This document shows positions 52,035 to 63,220 of a stretch of DNA of 64,000 nt, one piece after another. A program made the position numbers and the translations under genes. Positions within the stretch are counted from its first letter, which is position 1. Each line of letters starts with the position of its first letter. Below the pieces are notes generated by a model. It had not been told where the DNA came from, made no database searches, and worked only from the letters and a program-made list of their open reading frames with translations. This stretch comes from Paraliobacillus salinarum (lineage in GTDB: Bacteria; Bacillota; Bacilli; Bacillales; Amphibacillaceae): positions 1-64,000 of the forward strand of contig NZ_JACEFA010000005.1 in assembly GCF_014083865.1 (NCBI RefSeq), in the 5' to 3' direction.

Positions 52035-53684
52035 ATGGGACTTGTTACTTTTATTGTGATTGCACAGCTGTTTTTTGCTGCAATTGTGGGAATGTATTTT
52101 TGGAATTTAATGAGGCGTCAACGTACAACAAAAAATGGAGTTGCTAAAGAATCAAAAAAAGAGTTAGAAAAACTACAACGAATGAGACAAACGCAATTAA
52201 CCATGCCGCTGTCTGAAAAAATAAGACCGACACTATTAGAAGATGTTATTGGACAACAAAGTGGAATTGAAGCTTTACGAGCCGCAATCTGCCATAGTAA
52301 TCCACAGCATGTGATTATTTATGGTCCACCTGGTATTGGTAAAACTGCAGCAGCTCGGTTAGTATTAGAAGAAGCAAAAAGAAATATCGACTCACCTTTC
52401 TCAAATACAGCACCATTTATTGAATTAGATGCAACAACCGCAAGATTTGATGAAAGAGGTATTGCAGACCCGCTAATTGGATCGGTACATGATCCGATTT
52501 ATCAAGGTGCAGGGGCGATGGGACAAGCTGGTATTCCTCAACCGAAACAAGGTGCTGTGTCACATGCACATGGTGGTATTTTATTTATAGATGAAATCGG
52601 TGAGTTACATACAACACAAATGAACAAACTTCTTAAAGTTTTAGAAGATAGAAAAGTTATTTTTGAAAGTGCCTATTATAGTGAGGAAAATGAACAAATA
52701 CCTAGTCACATTCATCAAATTTTTTCTGAAGGATTACCAGCTGACTTTCGACTGATTGGAGCGACCACGAGAAGGCCTGATGAAATTGCACCAGCTATTC
52801 GTTCAAGATGCTTAGAGATTTATTTCAAAGAACTTGATCAAAATGATATGAGGCAAATTGGCACGAGAGCCTCTGAGAGAATTGGTAGTGGTTTAACCGA
52901 AAAAGCATTAGATCTATTAACGATTTATGCGAAAAACGGACGAGAAGCTGTTAATATGATACAAATTGCGTCTACCGTTGCAAAAAACAAAAATAGAAAA
53001 GAAATTAATGAAACAGATATAAACTGGGTTGCTGATGTTAGCCGTTTAACCCCTAAATTAGTTCAACGTATTTTACCAAGCTCTCAAATTGGGAAAGTCA
53101 ACGGTTTAGCAGTATCGGGTCCAAGTACTGGTCATATTCTTTCTATTGAAGTATTGACCCTACCAGCTATTAGTAAAGGGTGTATTACTATTACTGGTAT
53201 TGCGGAAGAAGAAACATTACGTGCAGGTGGGAAATCGATAAAAAGAAAAAGTATGGCAAGGTCTTCTGTTGAGACTGTAGTTACCTTTTTAAAATCAATT
53301 GGTGTGCCGGCTCATCAATATGATATACATATCAATTTTCCTGGAGGCGTACCAGTTGATGGGCCTTCCGCTGGACTAGCAATGGCCTTGGCAGTTTATT
53401 CGAGTATAAATAAACTTCCAATTAATCACCTTGTTGCGATCACAGGAGAGATAGGGTTACATGGTGAAGTTCGTCCGGTTGGTGGTGTACCAGTGAAAGT
53501 AAAGACAGCAAAGCAAGCAGGTGCAAAGATTGCTCTTGTTCCTAAAGATAATATGGATACATTATCACAGGATGATGCTAGTATAGAAGTTATACCAATT
53601 ACAAATTTTATGGACGCATTACCATATGTTATACAGTCTGAAGTATCTAAAGAAAAAATAAATATAAAGAAAAAATTAAGTTAA
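52035..53684 (+). CDS. lonB: ATP-dependent protease LonB
   Basis: A 549-residue membrane-anchored Lon-type protease involved in sporulation (sigma-F controlled in B. subtilis). One N-terminal membrane helix (residues 3-22). AAA+ domain: Walker A YGPPGIGKTAAA, Walker B GGILFIDEIGEL. Proteolytic domain with catalytic Ser in VDGPSAGLAMAL and Lys in VPVKVKTAKQAGAK. GGAGG precedes the ATG. It is 29 bases upstream of lonA. LonB differs from LonA by its short N-terminal region and the membrane anchor. Confidence 0.95.
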   Translation: MGLVTFIVIAQLFFAAIVGMYFWNLMRRQRTTKNGVAKESKKELEKLQRMRQTQLTMPLSEKIRPTLLEDVIGQQSGIEALRAAICHSNPQHVIIYGPPGIGKTAAARLVLEEAKRNIDSPFSNTAPFIELDATTARFDERGIADPLIGSVHDPIYQGAGAMGQAGIPQPKQGAVSHAHGGILFIDEIGELHTTQMNKLLKVLEDRKVIFESAYYSEENEQIPSHIHQIFSEGLPADFRLIGATTRRPDEIAPAIRSRCLEIYFKELDQNDMRQIGTRASERIGSGLTEKALDLLTIYAKNGREAVNMIQIASTVAKNKNRKEINETDINWVADVSRLTPKLVQRILPSSQIGKVNGLAVSGPSTGHILSIEVLTLPAISKGCITITGIAEEETLRAGGKSIKRKSMARSSVETVVTFLKSIGVPAHQYDIHINFPGGVPVDGPSAGLAMALAVYSSINKLPINHLVAITGEIGLHGEVRPVGGVPVKVKTAKQAGAKIALVPKDNMDTLSQDDASIEVIPITNFMDALPYVIQSEVSKEKINIKKKLS

Positions 53685-53713
53685 ATAGTGCGTAATGTAC
53701 TGGAGGGAATGAC

Positions 53714-56029
53714 ATGCCACGAAAAAAATATACAACGTTACCACTGCTCCCATTACGAGGGCTCTTAGTGTTCCCCTCAATGGTTTTACATTTAGATGTA
53801 GGGAGAGAACGATCGGTTCAAGCATTGGAAAAAGCAATGATGGAAGACAACAAAATCTTTTTAGTTGCACAAACAGAAAGTGATATTGAAGATCCAACAA
53901 AAAACGACTTGTATCAAGTAGGTACGATTGCACATGTTAAGCAAATGTTGAAATTACCCAATGGTACTTTTCGGGTGCTAGTAGAAGGGTTAGACAGGGG
54001 AAAAATAAAGAAAATAGTTGATGATGAGCTGATGACTGCTAATGTGGAAACACTAGCAGACGTTCATGTGGAAGCTAACGAAGAGGCAGCATTAATGCGA
54101 TCCTTGCTCTCTCAATTTGAAGAATATGTACAAGTATCGTCCAAGCTTACAAAAGAAACCTTACACACAGTTCAAGATATTGAACAGCCTGGGAGGTTAG
54201 CCGATATCATCACTTCTCATTTAACATTAAAGTTACCTGTCAAACAACAGCTATTAGAGACAATCGATTTAAAAAAACGCCTACAGCAATTAATATTTAT
54301 TATTTCCAATGAACGCGAAGTACTAGCTTTGGAGAAAAAGATTGGTCAACGCGTTAAAAAATCAATGGAGAAAACACAGAAAGAATACTATTTGCGTGAA
54401 CAAATGCGTGCTATTCAAAAAGAATTAGGCGATCAGGATGGAAAAACAGGTGATGTTGCAAGTTTGAAAGAAAAAATTGAGGCTGCTCAAATGCCGGAGC
54501 GTATAGAGGAAGTAGCTCTGAAAGAATTGACACGGTTTGAAAAAATCCCGCAAACATCCGCGGAAAGCTCTGTCATTCGTAATTATATTGAATGGTTAGT
54601 CACATTGCCTTGGACGGAAGAGACAGAAGATAATTTAAATCTAAATCATGCGGAATGCACTTTAAATAGTGATCACTATGGTTTGGACAAAGTGAAAGAA
54701 AGAATATTAGAATATCTCGCTGTGCAACATCTTACCCAATCATTGAAAGGGCCAATTTTATGTTTAGTTGGACCACCAGGTGTTGGTAAAACATCACTTG
54801 CCCAATCTATTGCCCGGGCAATAAATCGCAAATTCGTCCGTATTTCTTTAGGTGGCATTCGAGATGAAGCAGAAATCAGGGGACACCGTCGCACGTATAT
54901 TGGTGCGATGCCAGGGCGAATCATGCAAGGAATGAAAAAAGCAGGAACGATCAACCCTGTTTTCTTGCTAGATGAAATTGATAAAATGGCTAATGATTTT
55001 CGTGGTGACCCATCTTCTGCGATGCTAGAAGTGCTTGATCCAGAGCAAAACCACAATTTCAGTGATCACTTTATTGAAGAAACATATGATTTATCAAAAG
55101 TAATGTTTATTGCTACAGCAAACAATTTGCAAACTATTCCACGACCATTATTGGACCGAATGGAAATTATCTCACTAGCTGGTTATACAGAAGTAGAGAA
55201 ACAATATATTGCAAAAGAACACTTGTTGCCAAAGCAAATAAAAGAAAATGGTTTAAAGAAGGGTCAGCTACAATTAAGAGAAGATGCACTATTAAAATTA
55301 ATTCGCCGTTATACAAGAGAGGCAGGAGTAAGAGGTTTAGAGCGACAAATTGCCTCATTATGTCGCAAAGCTGCCAAAATTATTATTTCAGAAGAGAGAA
55401 AGAAAGTTGTTGTGACAGAGAAACAACTTGAGGAATTGTTAGGAAAACCTTTGTTCCGTTATGGTATGATGGAAGAAGAAGACCAAATTGGAGCAGCTAC
55501 AGGTCTAGCTTATACGGCAGCAGGTGGCGATACTCTTTCCATTGAGGTTAGTATTGTACCTGGAAAAGGGAAATTAACACTGACAGGAAAATTAGGTGAT
55601 GTTATGAAGGAGTCTGCTCAAGCCGCATTTAGCTATGTTCGTTCGAGGGCAGAAAAACTTAAGATAGATCCAGCATTTCATCAAAACAATGATATTCATA
55701 TTCATGTTCCAGAGGGTGCGACACCAAAAGATGGCCCATCTGCAGGGATTACAATTGCTACCGCTCTCGTTTCAGCGCTTACGAATCGTCCAGTCCGCAA
55801 AGAAGTTGGCATGACAGGTGAAATAACTTTACGTGGTAGAGTGCTTCCGATCGGTGGATTAAAGGAGAAAACTTTAAGTGCACACAGAGCTGGTATCACA
55901 ACTATTATTATGCCTAAAGATAATGAAAAAGATTTAGAAGATATTCCAGATAGTGTGAAGAAAGAGCTTACCTTTATTCCAGTAGAACATTTAGATACTG
56001 TACTAGAACATGCGTTATTGGGGGAATAA
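53714..56029 (+). CDS. lonA: ATP-dependent protease LonA
   Basis: A 771-residue Lon protease. N-terminal substrate-binding domain (about residues 8-200; [24 protein letters not shown]), AAA+ core with GPPGVGKT (Walker A) and [12 protein letters not shown] (Walker B), and protease domain with catalytic Ser in [14 protein letters not shown] and Lys in [16 protein letters not shown]. It removes damaged and short-lived regulatory proteins. GGAGG precedes the ATG; the engB ATG starts only 2 bases after its stop. Confidence 0.97.
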   Translation: MPRKKYTTLPLLPLRGLLVFPSMVLHLDVGRERSVQALEKAMMEDNKIFLVAQTESDIEDPTKNDLYQVGTIAHVKQMLKLPNGTFRVLVEGLDRGKIKKIVDDELMTANVETLADVHVEANEEAALMRSLLSQFEEYVQVSSKLTKETLHTVQDIEQPGRLADIITSHLTLKLPVKQQLLETIDLKKRLQQLIFIISNEREVLALEKKIGQRVKKSMEKTQKEYYLREQMRAIQKELGDQDGKTGDVASLKEKIEAAQMPERIEEVALKELTRFEKIPQTSAESSVIRNYIEWLVTLPWTEETEDNLNLNHAECTLNSDHYGLDKVKERILEYLAVQHLTQSLKGPILCLVGPPGVGKTSLAQSIARAINRKFVRISLGGIRDEAEIRGHRRTYIGAMPGRIMQGMKKAGTINPVFLLDEIDKMANDFRGDPSSAMLEVLDPEQNHNFSDHFIEETYDLSKVMFIATANNLQTIPRPLLDRMEIISLAGYTEVEKQYIAKEHLLPKQIKENGLKKGQLQLREDALLKLIRRYTREAGVRGLERQIASLCRKAAKIIISEERKKVVVTEKQLEELLGKPLFRYGMMEEEDQIGAATGLAYTAAGGDTLSIEVSIVPGKGKLTLTGKLGDVMKESAQAAFSYVRSRAEKLKIDPAFHQNNDIHIHVPEGATPKDGPSAGITIATALVSALTNRPVRKEVGMTGEITLRGRVLPIGGLKEKTLSAHRAGITTIIMPKDNEKDLEDIPDSVKKELTFIPVEHLDTVLEHALLGE

Positions 56030-56031
56030 AA

Positions 56032-56613
56032 ATGAAAGTAACCAAAGCAGAAATAGTAATTAGTGCTGTTTCACAGAAACAATATCCGGCAGAGCCAATA
56101 TCAGAAATCGCGTTGGCTGGCCGTTCCAATGTTGGAAAATCATCTTTTATTAATAAGTTGATTAATCGAAAGGCATTGGCCCGAACTTCCTCAAAACCAG
56201 GAAAAACACAAACATTAAATTTTTATAATATTAACGATGCATTTCATTTTGTTGATGTTCCAGGCTATGGCTATGCGAAGGTTTCTAAAAAGGAACGAGA
56301 AGCTTGGGGAAAAATGATGGAAGAGTATTTTTCTACTCGTGAGCAATTAAAAGCAACCGTGCTTATTGTGGATATTAGACATCAACCAACAAGCGATGAT
56401 GTCGCTATGTATGATTTTCTAAAGTTTCATGAAATTCCTGTTATTGTTATTGCAACAAAATTGGATAAGATTAAGAAAGCACAAGTTTCTAAGCATGTGA
56501 AGCGAGTTAAAGAAACATTGGAAATAGAACCTGAAGATCAAGTGATTCCTTTCTCTTCTGAAACAGCGCAAGGAAAAGAAGAAGCATGGAAAGCAATTCA
56601 ATCTTTCTTATAA
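56032..56613 (+). CDS. engB: Ribosome biogenesis GTPase EngB (YsxC)
   Basis: A 193-residue GTPase needed for 50S subunit assembly and so usually essential. G1 [15 protein letters not shown]3 DVPGYGYA, G4 TKLDKIKKA, and G5 FSSETAQG. It has the ribosome binding site in the end of lonA (TTGGGGGAATAA). lonA-engB is the usual order in Bacillus. A bidirectional terminator follows. Confidence 0.96.
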   Translation: MKVTKAEIVISAVSQKQYPAEPISEIALAGRSNVGKSSFINKLINRKALARTSSKPGKTQTLNFYNINDAFHFVDVPGYGYAKVSKKEREAWGKMMEEYFSTREQLKATVLIVDIRHQPTSDDVAMYDFLKFHEIPVIVIATKLDKIKKAQVSKHVKRVKETLEIEPEDQVIPFSSETAQGKEEAWKAIQSFL

Positions 56614-56626
56614 GTCGGTAAATGAT

Positions 56627-56682
56627 AAACAAGGCAGTTTCAATCGTCACGATATAGTGACATTTGAAACTGCCTTGTTTTC
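56627..56682. terminator. Bidirectional terminator after engB
   Basis: AAACAAGGCAGTTTCAA (56627-56643) pairs with TTTGAAACTGCCTTGTTT (56663-56680), with an inner GTCAC/GTGAC stem. It lies between two convergent genes. Confidence 0.88.
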
Positions 56683-56692
56683 TTTAAATCTA

Positions 56693-57175
56693 TTACTTCT
56701 TTTTAAATAATAAATATAATCCTAGTACTATTAATGCTAATGGCCAGAAAGATTCTAAAAAGGACATGGATGAATTTATCCAATAAAACCAACTTGGCTT
56801 GTTTGAAGCGAAAATTGCGAATAAGGATAAACCGATTAAAAATAATCCAGGGAATAAACCTGATTTTGTTTTCTGGTATCGAATCACGAAAGCAAGACCA
56901 ACAATTAATGTATAGACTCCCCAATGTTCAATCCAAAAGCCATAATACCGTACTCCGTGAAAATGAACGCCAAGTCCTAAAAGAACAGCTCCTGGGAATA
57001 ATTTATCATAATCGTTAGCCATATAGGCGTGTAACAAAAAGGCTACACCTAAAATGATTAATAAAGTTGGCCATGAATAGAAGTCTGTAATAATTGGTAA
57101 TTTTAACTGTCTTAATAAGAAATATCCGCCAATTCCAATTAATAAAAAAGCTGTCAAAGAATGTTGTTTGCGCAT
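56693..57175 (-). CDS. Membrane protein with LiaI/LiaF-like transmembrane region
   Basis: A 160-residue membrane protein with about seven short hydrophobic segments (LTAFLLIGIGGYFLL, WPTLLIILGVAFLLH, FPGAVLLGLGVHF, WGVYTLIVGLAFVI, FPGLFLIGLSLFAIFA, FWPLALIVLGLYLLF). The repeated [FW]P...LIxLGxxxLL motif is that of the DUF5668/LiaI-LiaF transmembrane domain. An AAGGAGAAAG site precedes the ATG. Function unknown; relatives sense cell envelope stress. It is divergent from hemA. A PerR-box-like sequence lies 15 bases upstream (see findings). Confidence 0.65.
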   Translation of the reverse strand: MRKQHSLTAFLLIGIGGYFLLRQLKLPIITDFYSWPTLLIILGVAFLLHAYMANDYDKLFPGAVLLGLGVHFHGVRYYGFWIEHWGVYTLIVGLAFVIRYQKTKSGLFPGLFLIGLSLFAIFASNKPSWFYWINSSMSFLESFWPLALIVLGLYLLFKKK

Positions 57176-57414
57176 CGCTTTCTCCTTGTTTATAATAGTT
57201 ATTAGATAATATTCGTTTCTTGAATATGTTTAATAGATATGATAAAGTACATTAGTATTGAATAATAGATGAATGTTATTTATACATTCTATCATAGTGG
57301 AAATCATTATTGGAAAATAATTTATTCTACATTCAAAGAAATTAAACTTTCATAATTAAAATATAGAAATAAGTCAGGCAGCGTATGCTTGCAAAATACT
57401 TGGGGGTAGATAGT

Positions 57415-58788
57415 GTGCATATCCTTATGGTTGGTGTTAATTTTCGAACTGCTCCAATTGAAATACGTGAAAAGCTAACTTTTCATCAGGATAAGCTCGT
57501 TGAAGCAATGCAAACATTAAATCAACAAAAAAGTGTGCTAGAGAATGTGATTATTTCAACATGTAACAGAACAGAGTTATATGCAGTGGTAGATCAATTA
57601 CACACTGGTCGATATTATCTTAAACAATTTTTGGCAAATTGGTTTGGTATGGAGAAGGAAATCTTTTCTTCACATTTAGTTATATACGAAAATGACGGAG
57701 CGAAGGAGCATTTGTTCCGTGTGACAGCAGGACTTGATTCAATGGTTGTTGGAGAAACGCAAATATTAGGTCAAGTGAAGGATGCATTTCATTTAGCTCA
57801 ATCCAATCAAGCGACAGGTACGGTTTTTAATCAATTATTTAAACAGGCTGTTACTTTAGCAAAGCGTGCGCACAAAGAAACAGGAATTAGCGACCATCCT
57901 GTGTCCATTAGCTATGCAGCTGTTAGCCTGATTAAAAAGTTATTTTATGATATGACTTCAAAACACATCGCCATATTAGGTGCCGGGAAAATGGGCGAAT
58001 TAGCAGCGAAAAGCCTATATGATACTGGGGTTGAAACCCTTACCGTATTAAACCGATCACTAGAGAAGGCGAAAGTATTAGCAAATCAATTTAATGGACA
58101 AGCACTAACTACTGCACAATTAAGTCAAACACTGATGGAAACAGATGTCTTAATCAGTTCAACAAATACCGATCATTTTGTTGTTACTAAAAATACACTT
58201 GAATCAGTGATGGAAAAACGTCAAAGTGAGCGACCATTAGTAATGATAGATATTGCTGTTCCAAGAGATATAGATCCTGAAATCGCAAAATTTGATAATA
58301 TTTATCTTTATGATATTGATGATTTACAAGATGTCGTTGATAGTAATCTTTCACAAAGACGCCAAGCTTCCGATGAAATTGAGTTAATGATAGAAGTCGA
58401 GATTGTAGCTTTTAATCAATGGTTGAATACATTAGGTGTCGTGCCAATCATTTCATCATTGCGTGAACATGCGCTTTCTATACAAGCTGAAACGATGGAT
58501 AGTATTGAACGAAAAATTCCGGATTTAACAGATCGTGAAAGAAAAGTAATTAGTAAGCATACAAAAAGTATTATTAACCAATTATTGAAAAAACCAGTAT
58601 TAGAAGCAAAAGAATTAGCTGTTGAACCAAACGCAACAGAAGCTTTAGAATTTTTTGTAAAAATATTTGGTATAGAAGAGTTAGTAAATCAAAAACTAAA
58701 AGAACAAATGAATCAAAATAATGTAATTCCATTAAAAGCAAGTGGCAGTCAATCAGAGCAAGCATTTGAAACAGTTGCAACGCACTAG
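57415..58788 (+). CDS. hemA: Glutamyl-tRNA reductase
   Basis: A 457-residue NADPH enzyme that reduces Glu-tRNA to glutamate-1-semialdehyde, the committed step of tetrapyrrole synthesis. Catalytic Cys is in [13 protein letters not shown]; the substrate-binding part shows [20 protein letters not shown]; the NADPH domain has [14 protein letters not shown] and [12 protein letters not shown]; the C-terminal dimerisation helices follow. The frame opens at 57385, but the family start is reached at GTG 57415 ([20 protein letters not shown]), preceded by TGGGGGT. hemX, which follows hemA in B. subtilis, is absent. Confidence 0.95.
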   Translation: MHILMVGVNFRTAPIEIREKLTFHQDKLVEAMQTLNQQKSVLENVIISTCNRTELYAVVDQLHTGRYYLKQFLANWFGMEKEIFSSHLVIYENDGAKEHLFRVTAGLDSMVVGETQILGQVKDAFHLAQSNQATGTVFNQLFKQAVTLAKRAHKETGISDHPVSISYAAVSLIKKLFYDMTSKHIAILGAGKMGELAAKSLYDTGVETLTVLNRSLEKAKVLANQFNGQALTTAQLSQTLMETDVLISSTNTDHFVVTKNTLESVMEKRQSERPLVMIDIAVPRDIDPEIAKFDNIYLYDIDDLQDVVDSNLSQRRQASDEIELMIEVEIVAFNQWLNTLGVVPIISSLREHALSIQAETMDSIERKIPDLTDRERKVISKHTKSIINQLLKKPVLEAKELAVEPNATEALEFFVKIFGIEELVNQKLKEQMNQNNVIPLKASGSQSEQAFETVATH

Positions 58789-58796
58789 TCTACTCT

Positions 58797-58824
58797 ATAC
58801 CCCACCCTTAAAAAGGTGGGGTAT
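58797..58824 (+). terminator. Strong hairpin between hemA and hemC
   Basis: ATACCCCACC (58797-58806) pairs with GGTGGGGTAT (58815-58824), a perfect 10-bp stem with an 8-base loop. There is no long T run, so it could be a partial terminator, an attenuator or an mRNA-processing or stabilising element. Confidence 0.6.
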
Positions 58825-58854
58825 TATCCTATTACGAACAAAGGGTGATCAAAC

Positions 58855-59790
58855 ATGCGCAAAATTATTATAGGCTCACGTAAAAGTGAACTGGCGATAA
58901 CACAAACGGAATGGGTAATTGAAAAATTAAAAGCTGCAGGAGCTCCTTTTACTTTTGAAATAAAAAGAATCACAACAAAAGGTGATAAAATTTTAAATGT
59001 TACGTTATCAAAAGTAGGTGGAAAAGGATTATTTGTAAAAGAAATTGAACAAGCGATGTACAATGAAGAGATTGATATGGCGGTACATAGTATGAAAGAT
59101 ATGCCAGCAGCCGTGGCAGAAGGCTTAACGATTGGTACAATTCCAGAACGAGAAGATCATCGTGACGCACTTATTTCAAAGAACCATGAAAAGTTAATGG
59201 ATTTACCAAAAGGGGCAATTGTTGGGACAAGCAGTTTGCGTAGAAGCTCACAGATTCTTGCTGCTCGACCTGATTTAGAAATTAAATGGATTCGTGGAAA
59301 CATTGGAACACGCCTTCGTAAATTGAAGGAAGAAGACTTTGATGCAATTATTCTAGCAGCTGCAGGGTTAAGTAGAATGGGATGGAGTCAGGAAATTGTT
59401 ACAGAATATTTGGACCCTACTTTAAGTGTACCAGCAATTGGGCAAGGTGCATTAGCAATTGAATGTCGCGAATCAGATACAGAATTGATTACCTGGCTAG
59501 AGAAAATTAAAGACGAAGAAACAACAAATACAGTAACAGCAGAACGAACCTTCTTACACCGAATGGAAGGTGGATGTTCTGTCCCGATTGCAGGCTATGC
59601 AAAAATAGATAAAGATGAGATCGTGCTATCAGCATTAGTCGCTACACCTGATGGCAAGACTGTTTTGCATGAAGAGGTAAGAGGAACAGAGCCAGTTCAA
59701 GTTGGTGAACGAGCTGCCGATCTTTTAAAAGAAAGAGGCGCAAAAGAAATTATTGATCAAGTGAAGCGGGAGCTAGCAGAAAATGAATGA
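58855..59790 (+). CDS. hemC: Porphobilinogen deaminase (hydroxymethylbilane synthase)
   Basis: A 311-residue enzyme that joins four porphobilinogens to hydroxymethylbilane. Motifs: [52 protein letters not shown] and [10 protein letters not shown]. The dipyrromethane cofactor attaches to the Cys of [13 protein letters not shown]. It is separated from hemA by a hairpin and overlaps hemD by 8 bases. AAAGGGTGATC precedes the ATG. It was probably co-transcribed with hemA. Confidence 0.97.
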   Translation: MRKIIIGSRKSELAITQTEWVIEKLKAAGAPFTFEIKRITTKGDKILNVTLSKVGGKGLFVKEIEQAMYNEEIDMAVHSMKDMPAAVAEGLTIGTIPEREDHRDALISKNHEKLMDLPKGAIVGTSSLRRSSQILAARPDLEIKWIRGNIGTRLRKLKEEDFDAIILAAAGLSRMGWSQEIVTEYLDPTLSVPAIGQGALAIECRESDTELITWLEKIKDEETTNTVTAERTFLHRMEGGCSVPIAGYAKIDKDEIVLSALVATPDGKTVLHEEVRGTEPVQVGERAADLLKERGAKEIIDQVKRELAENE

Positions 59791-60565
59791 TACCTTGAAA
59801 GGTAAAAGAATTCTTGTTACCCGTTCAACTGATCAAGCACAACCGATGATAGAAAGTCTTTCTGCTTTGGGTGCTGAACCGGAGCATATACCTTTAATAA
59901 CCTTTCAAGCAAAGTATAGTGATCAGAATAGAAAAAAGCTACAACGAGTAAAGTGTTATGATTGGATTTTTTTAACTAGCTCAAATGGTGTTCGTTTTTT
60001 CTTTGAAAATATGCAGTATTATCACATTGGAGAAGCACAATTAAAGGATGCGAAATTTGCTGTTATTGGAGAAAAAACAGAGCAAATTTTATTGGAATAT
60101 GGCTACAGAGCACATTTTGTACCAAGTGAGTATCAAGCAACAGCTATGGCTAATCAATTTATAGACCAATTTGGTAGCTATCATCATGTTTTGTTAGCAT
60201 TAGGTAAACAATCCTCTCTAGAGGTAAAGAAAGTATTAGAAAATCAAGCAGTTGAAACAGATGTGCTGTTTGTTTATGAGACAATTTATGAGACTGCATA
60301 CCAAGAAAAGTTAAGGAAATGGATCAAGCAAGATAGACTAGATGTATATACGTTTACTAGTACTTCAACTGTGTATTCTTTTGACGAACAAACAAAAGCT
60401 ATTCCTAATGAAGTAACGTATATTAAGGAAAATAGGTTATGTGTATGTATTGGTACAACAACAGAAGAGGCTGCTTTAGCTAGTGGGTTTCAACATATAC
60501 TCATACCAAAAAAATTCACTACAGAAGAGATGATTTCGATCATTTCCGATTTTTTCAAAAAATGA
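59783..60565 (+). CDS. hemD: Uroporphyrinogen-III synthase
   Basis: A 260-residue enzyme that closes hydroxymethylbilane to uroporphyrinogen III with inversion of ring D. The family is weakly conserved: [25 protein letters not shown] at the start, [43 protein letters not shown] and [13 protein letters not shown]. Its ATG is inside the last codons of hemC, so the two are translationally coupled. Confidence 0.92.
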   Translation: MNDTLKGKRILVTRSTDQAQPMIESLSALGAEPEHIPLITFQAKYSDQNRKKLQRVKCYDWIFLTSSNGVRFFFENMQYYHIGEAQLKDAKFAVIGEKTEQILLEYGYRAHFVPSEYQATAMANQFIDQFGSYHHVLLALGKQSSLEVKKVLENQAVETDVLFVYETIYETAYQEKLRKWIKQDRLDVYTFTSTSTVYSFDEQTKAIPNEVTYIKENRLCVCIGTTTEEAALASGFQHILIPKKFTTEEMISIISDFFKK

Positions 60566-60581
60566 AGTAAGGAGTGTTAAG

Positions 60582-61559
60582 ATGCGTGAGCTAAACTTTA
60601 AAAGACATCGTCGATTACGTTCCACAGAGGCAATAAGAGCGTTGGTTCGTGAAACAGCCTTAACGATCGATGATTTAATTTATCCATTGTTCGTGGTAGA
60701 AGGAAAAAACATCCGTACTGAGGTTGTTTCCATGCCGGGTGTTTACCAAGTTTCATTGGACTACTTGGAGCAAGAAATACAACAATTAGAGCAATTAGGT
60801 ATTCGTGCTGTATTACTGTTTGGTATACCAAAAGAAAAAGATGAAGTAGGCAGTCAAGCTTATTGTGAAACAGGCATTGTCCAAGAGGCGTTGAAACTGA
60901 TTAAAAGTCAATTCCCTGCTATGCTGACTATAGCAGATACGTGTTTATGTGAATATACTTCACATGGTCACTGTGGTGTAATACATAAAGATGGTCATGT
61001 TGACAATGACGAATCATTACCTTTGCATGTGCAAACAGCTATCTCACAAGCAAAGGCTGGAGCTGATATCATTGCACCATCTAATATGATGGATGGGTTC
61101 GTTTCAGCAATAAGAAAAGGACTTGATGAAGCAGGTTTCAAACAAACACCAATCATGTCCTATGCGGTAAAATATGCATCCGCCTTTTACGGTCCTTTTC
61201 GTGATGCGGCTGATAGTGCACCACAATTTGGTGATCGCAAGCAGTATCAAATGGACCCATCTAATCGTATAGAAGCATTTCGAGAAGCAGCATCTGATGT
61301 AGAAGAGGGCGCAGACTTTTTGATTGTAAAGCCTGCTTTAGCCTATATGGATATTATTCGTGATACTCGAGAAAGACAAGATGTTCCGGTCGTAGCGTAT
61401 AATGTTAGTGGAGAATATGCAATGGTCAAAGCAGCTGCTCAGAATGGTTGGATCGATGAAAAAGCAGTTGTGCTAGAATCACTAACAGCGATGAAGCGAG
61501 CAGGAGCGGATTTAATTATTAGCTACCATGCCAAAGATGTGGCAAACTGGTTGCAATAA
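60582..61559 (+). CDS. hemB: Delta-aminolevulinic acid dehydratase (porphobilinogen synthase)
   Basis: A 325-residue enzyme that condenses two 5-aminolevulinate molecules to porphobilinogen. Zinc-binding Cys set [18 protein letters not shown], catalytic Lys in [19 protein letters not shown], second active-site Lys in [25 protein letters not shown] precedes the ATG. hemD-hemB-hemL order equals B. subtilis. Confidence 0.96.
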   Translation: MRELNFKRHRRLRSTEAIRALVRETALTIDDLIYPLFVVEGKNIRTEVVSMPGVYQVSLDYLEQEIQQLEQLGIRAVLLFGIPKEKDEVGSQAYCETGIVQEALKLIKSQFPAMLTIADTCLCEYTSHGHCGVIHKDGHVDNDESLPLHVQTAISQAKAGADIIAPSNMMDGFVSAIRKGLDEAGFKQTPIMSYAVKYASAFYGPFRDAADSAPQFGDRKQYQMDPSNRIEAFREAASDVEEGADFLIVKPALAYMDIIRDTRERQDVPVVAYNVSGEYAMVKAAAQNGWIDEKAVVLESLTAMKRAGADLIISYHAKDVANWLQ

Positions 61560-61580
61560 AAGAGAGGATGAATTCTTACA

Positions 61581-62882
61581 ATGAAATCATTTAACCATTC
61601 CATTGATGCCTATAAAGAAGCAGTAGATTTAATGCCTGGTGGTGTTAACTCACCAGTGCGTGCATTTAAATCGATTGGTATGAATCCAATTTTTATGGAA
61701 CGTGGTAAAGGATCAAAAATTTATGATATTGACGGAAATAGCTATATTGATTATGTATTAAGTTGGGGACCGTTAATTCTTGGTCATGCACATCCAAATG
61801 TGGTAGATAAATTGAAAAAAGCAACAGAGAACGGAACTAGTTTTGGTGCGCCAACACTGTTAGAAAACGAATTAGCGAAATTAGTTATCGATCGTGTCCC
61901 TTCGATTGAAATGGTACGTATGGTCAACTCAGGAACAGAAGCAACGATGAGTGCATTACGTTTAGCGCGTGGCTATACAGGGCGAAATAAAATTCTTAAA
62001 TTTGAAGGCAACTATCATGGACATGGTGATTCACTTCTGATTAAGGCGGGATCAGGTGTAGCAACACTTGGCTTACCAGATAGCCCTGGTGTGCCGGATT
62101 CTGTTGCAGCTCATACCATTACTGTACCTTATAATGATTTAGAAAGTGCGACATATGCATTTGAACAATATGGTGATGATATTGCAGCTGTAATTGTAGA
62201 GCCTGTATCTGGAAACATGGGAGTTGTTCCACCGTCTGAACAATTTTTACCTGGCTTACGTCAACTAACAGAACAATATGGTTCAGTATTAATTTTTGAT
62301 GAGGTAATGACTGGTTTTCGTGTAGGTTACAATTGTGCACAAGGTCATTTTAATGTCACACCAGACTTAACTTGTTTAGGAAAAGTAATCGGTGGAGGTC
62401 TGCCTGTTGGTGCCTATGGTGGTAAACGAGAAATCATGGAAAAAGTCGCTCCAACTGGTAATATTTATCAAGCTGGTACATTGTCTGGTAACCCATTAGC
62501 GATGACTGCAGGATTAGAAACATTAAAAGCAATGGACAAACCTGCTTATGAAAAATTAAATCTGAAAGTGGATCGATTAATTGAAGGCTTCATGCAAGCA
62601 GCAGAAGATTTTCAAATTGACTTGCAAGTAAATCGTGCAGGTTCGATGGTCGGCTTCTTCTTTAATGACCAACCGGTAGTTAACTATGAAACTGCGAGCA
62701 ATTCAAATGTAAAACGATTTGCTAGCTATTATCGCCAAATGATAGAGCAAGGTGTGTTTCTTCCACCATCTCAATTTGAAGGTGTATTCTTATCAACTGC
62801 GCATACCGATGAGGATATTGAAGAAACGATCAAAGCAGTGCGTGTAGCCTTTGAATATATATCAAAAGAAGAAACTGTTTAA
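61581..62882 (+). CDS. hemL: Glutamate-1-semialdehyde 2,1-aminomutase
   Basis: A 433-residue PLP enzyme that makes 5-aminolevulinate from glutamate-1-semialdehyde, the second step after HemA. Motifs: [70 protein letters not shown], and the PLP-Lys in [27 protein letters not shown] precedes the ATG. Last gene of the hem cluster here; spoVID, next in B. subtilis, is not in the remaining 1.1 kb. Confidence 0.97.
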   Translation: MKSFNHSIDAYKEAVDLMPGGVNSPVRAFKSIGMNPIFMERGKGSKIYDIDGNSYIDYVLSWGPLILGHAHPNVVDKLKKATENGTSFGAPTLLENELAKLVIDRVPSIEMVRMVNSGTEATMSALRLARGYTGRNKILKFEGNYHGHGDSLLIKAGSGVATLGLPDSPGVPDSVAAHTITVPYNDLESATYAFEQYGDDIAAVIVEPVSGNMGVVPPSEQFLPGLRQLTEQYGSVLIFDEVMTGFRVGYNCAQGHFNVTPDLTCLGKVIGGGLPVGAYGGKREIMEKVAPTGNIYQAGTLSGNPLAMTAGLETLKAMDKPAYEKLNLKVDRLIEGFMQAAEDFQIDLQVNRAGSMVGFFFNDQPVVNYETASNSNVKRFASYYRQMIEQGVFLPPSQFEGVFLSTAHTDEDIEETIKAVRVAFEYISKEETV

Positions 62883-62944
62883 TATTTTTAATAATTATGT
62901 TGCTGAATGAATGAGCTACGCTTTTTCAGGGTGTTTGACGGGGC

Positions 62945-63220
62945 TAAGTTACCGTTCAAGAGAATTTTTTGCAACGACGGTAACTTAAAAGTGTTCTAAG
63001 TTACCGCGTGAGAAGATTTATGGTACAAATGGTCACTTAGAGTCGTTCTAAGTGACCGTTGAAGGAGATTCATAGTGATAACGGTCACTTAAAGCTGTTC
63101 TAAGTTACCGTATAAGAAGTTTAACAGCTAAAATGGTCACTTAAAGTAGTTTTAAGTTACCATTCGAGACGAATAGAAGCGATATAGGTCACTTAAAACA
63201 GTACTTTGTCATCGAGTAGG
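62945..63220. repeat. Tandem array of 52-bp palindromic repeats
   Basis: Five full units of exactly 52 bp begin at 62945, 62997, 63049, 63101 and 63153, with a decayed sixth from 63205. Each starts TAAGT(T/G)ACC(G/A) and contains (C)GGT(A/C)ACTTA; the end of one unit and the start of the next form an inverted repeat with 10-bp arms and a 9-base loop. The intervening 23-24 bases are less conserved but still alike. 52 is not a multiple of 3 and no long frame crosses the array, so it is not coding. Confidence 0.85.

Noticed and set aside
57385-57414. Upstream start of hemA at 57385
   Set aside because: The extra ten residues are not part of the family; the GTG at 57415 has a ribosome binding site and begins exactly like known HemA proteins.
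62945-63220. CRISPR-like array (about 29-nt palindromic repeats separated by 23-24 nt)
   Set aside because: The palindromic repeats differ between copies, the spacers resemble each other, and no cas genes are nearby. The whole 52-bp unit is repeated, which is not CRISPR structure.
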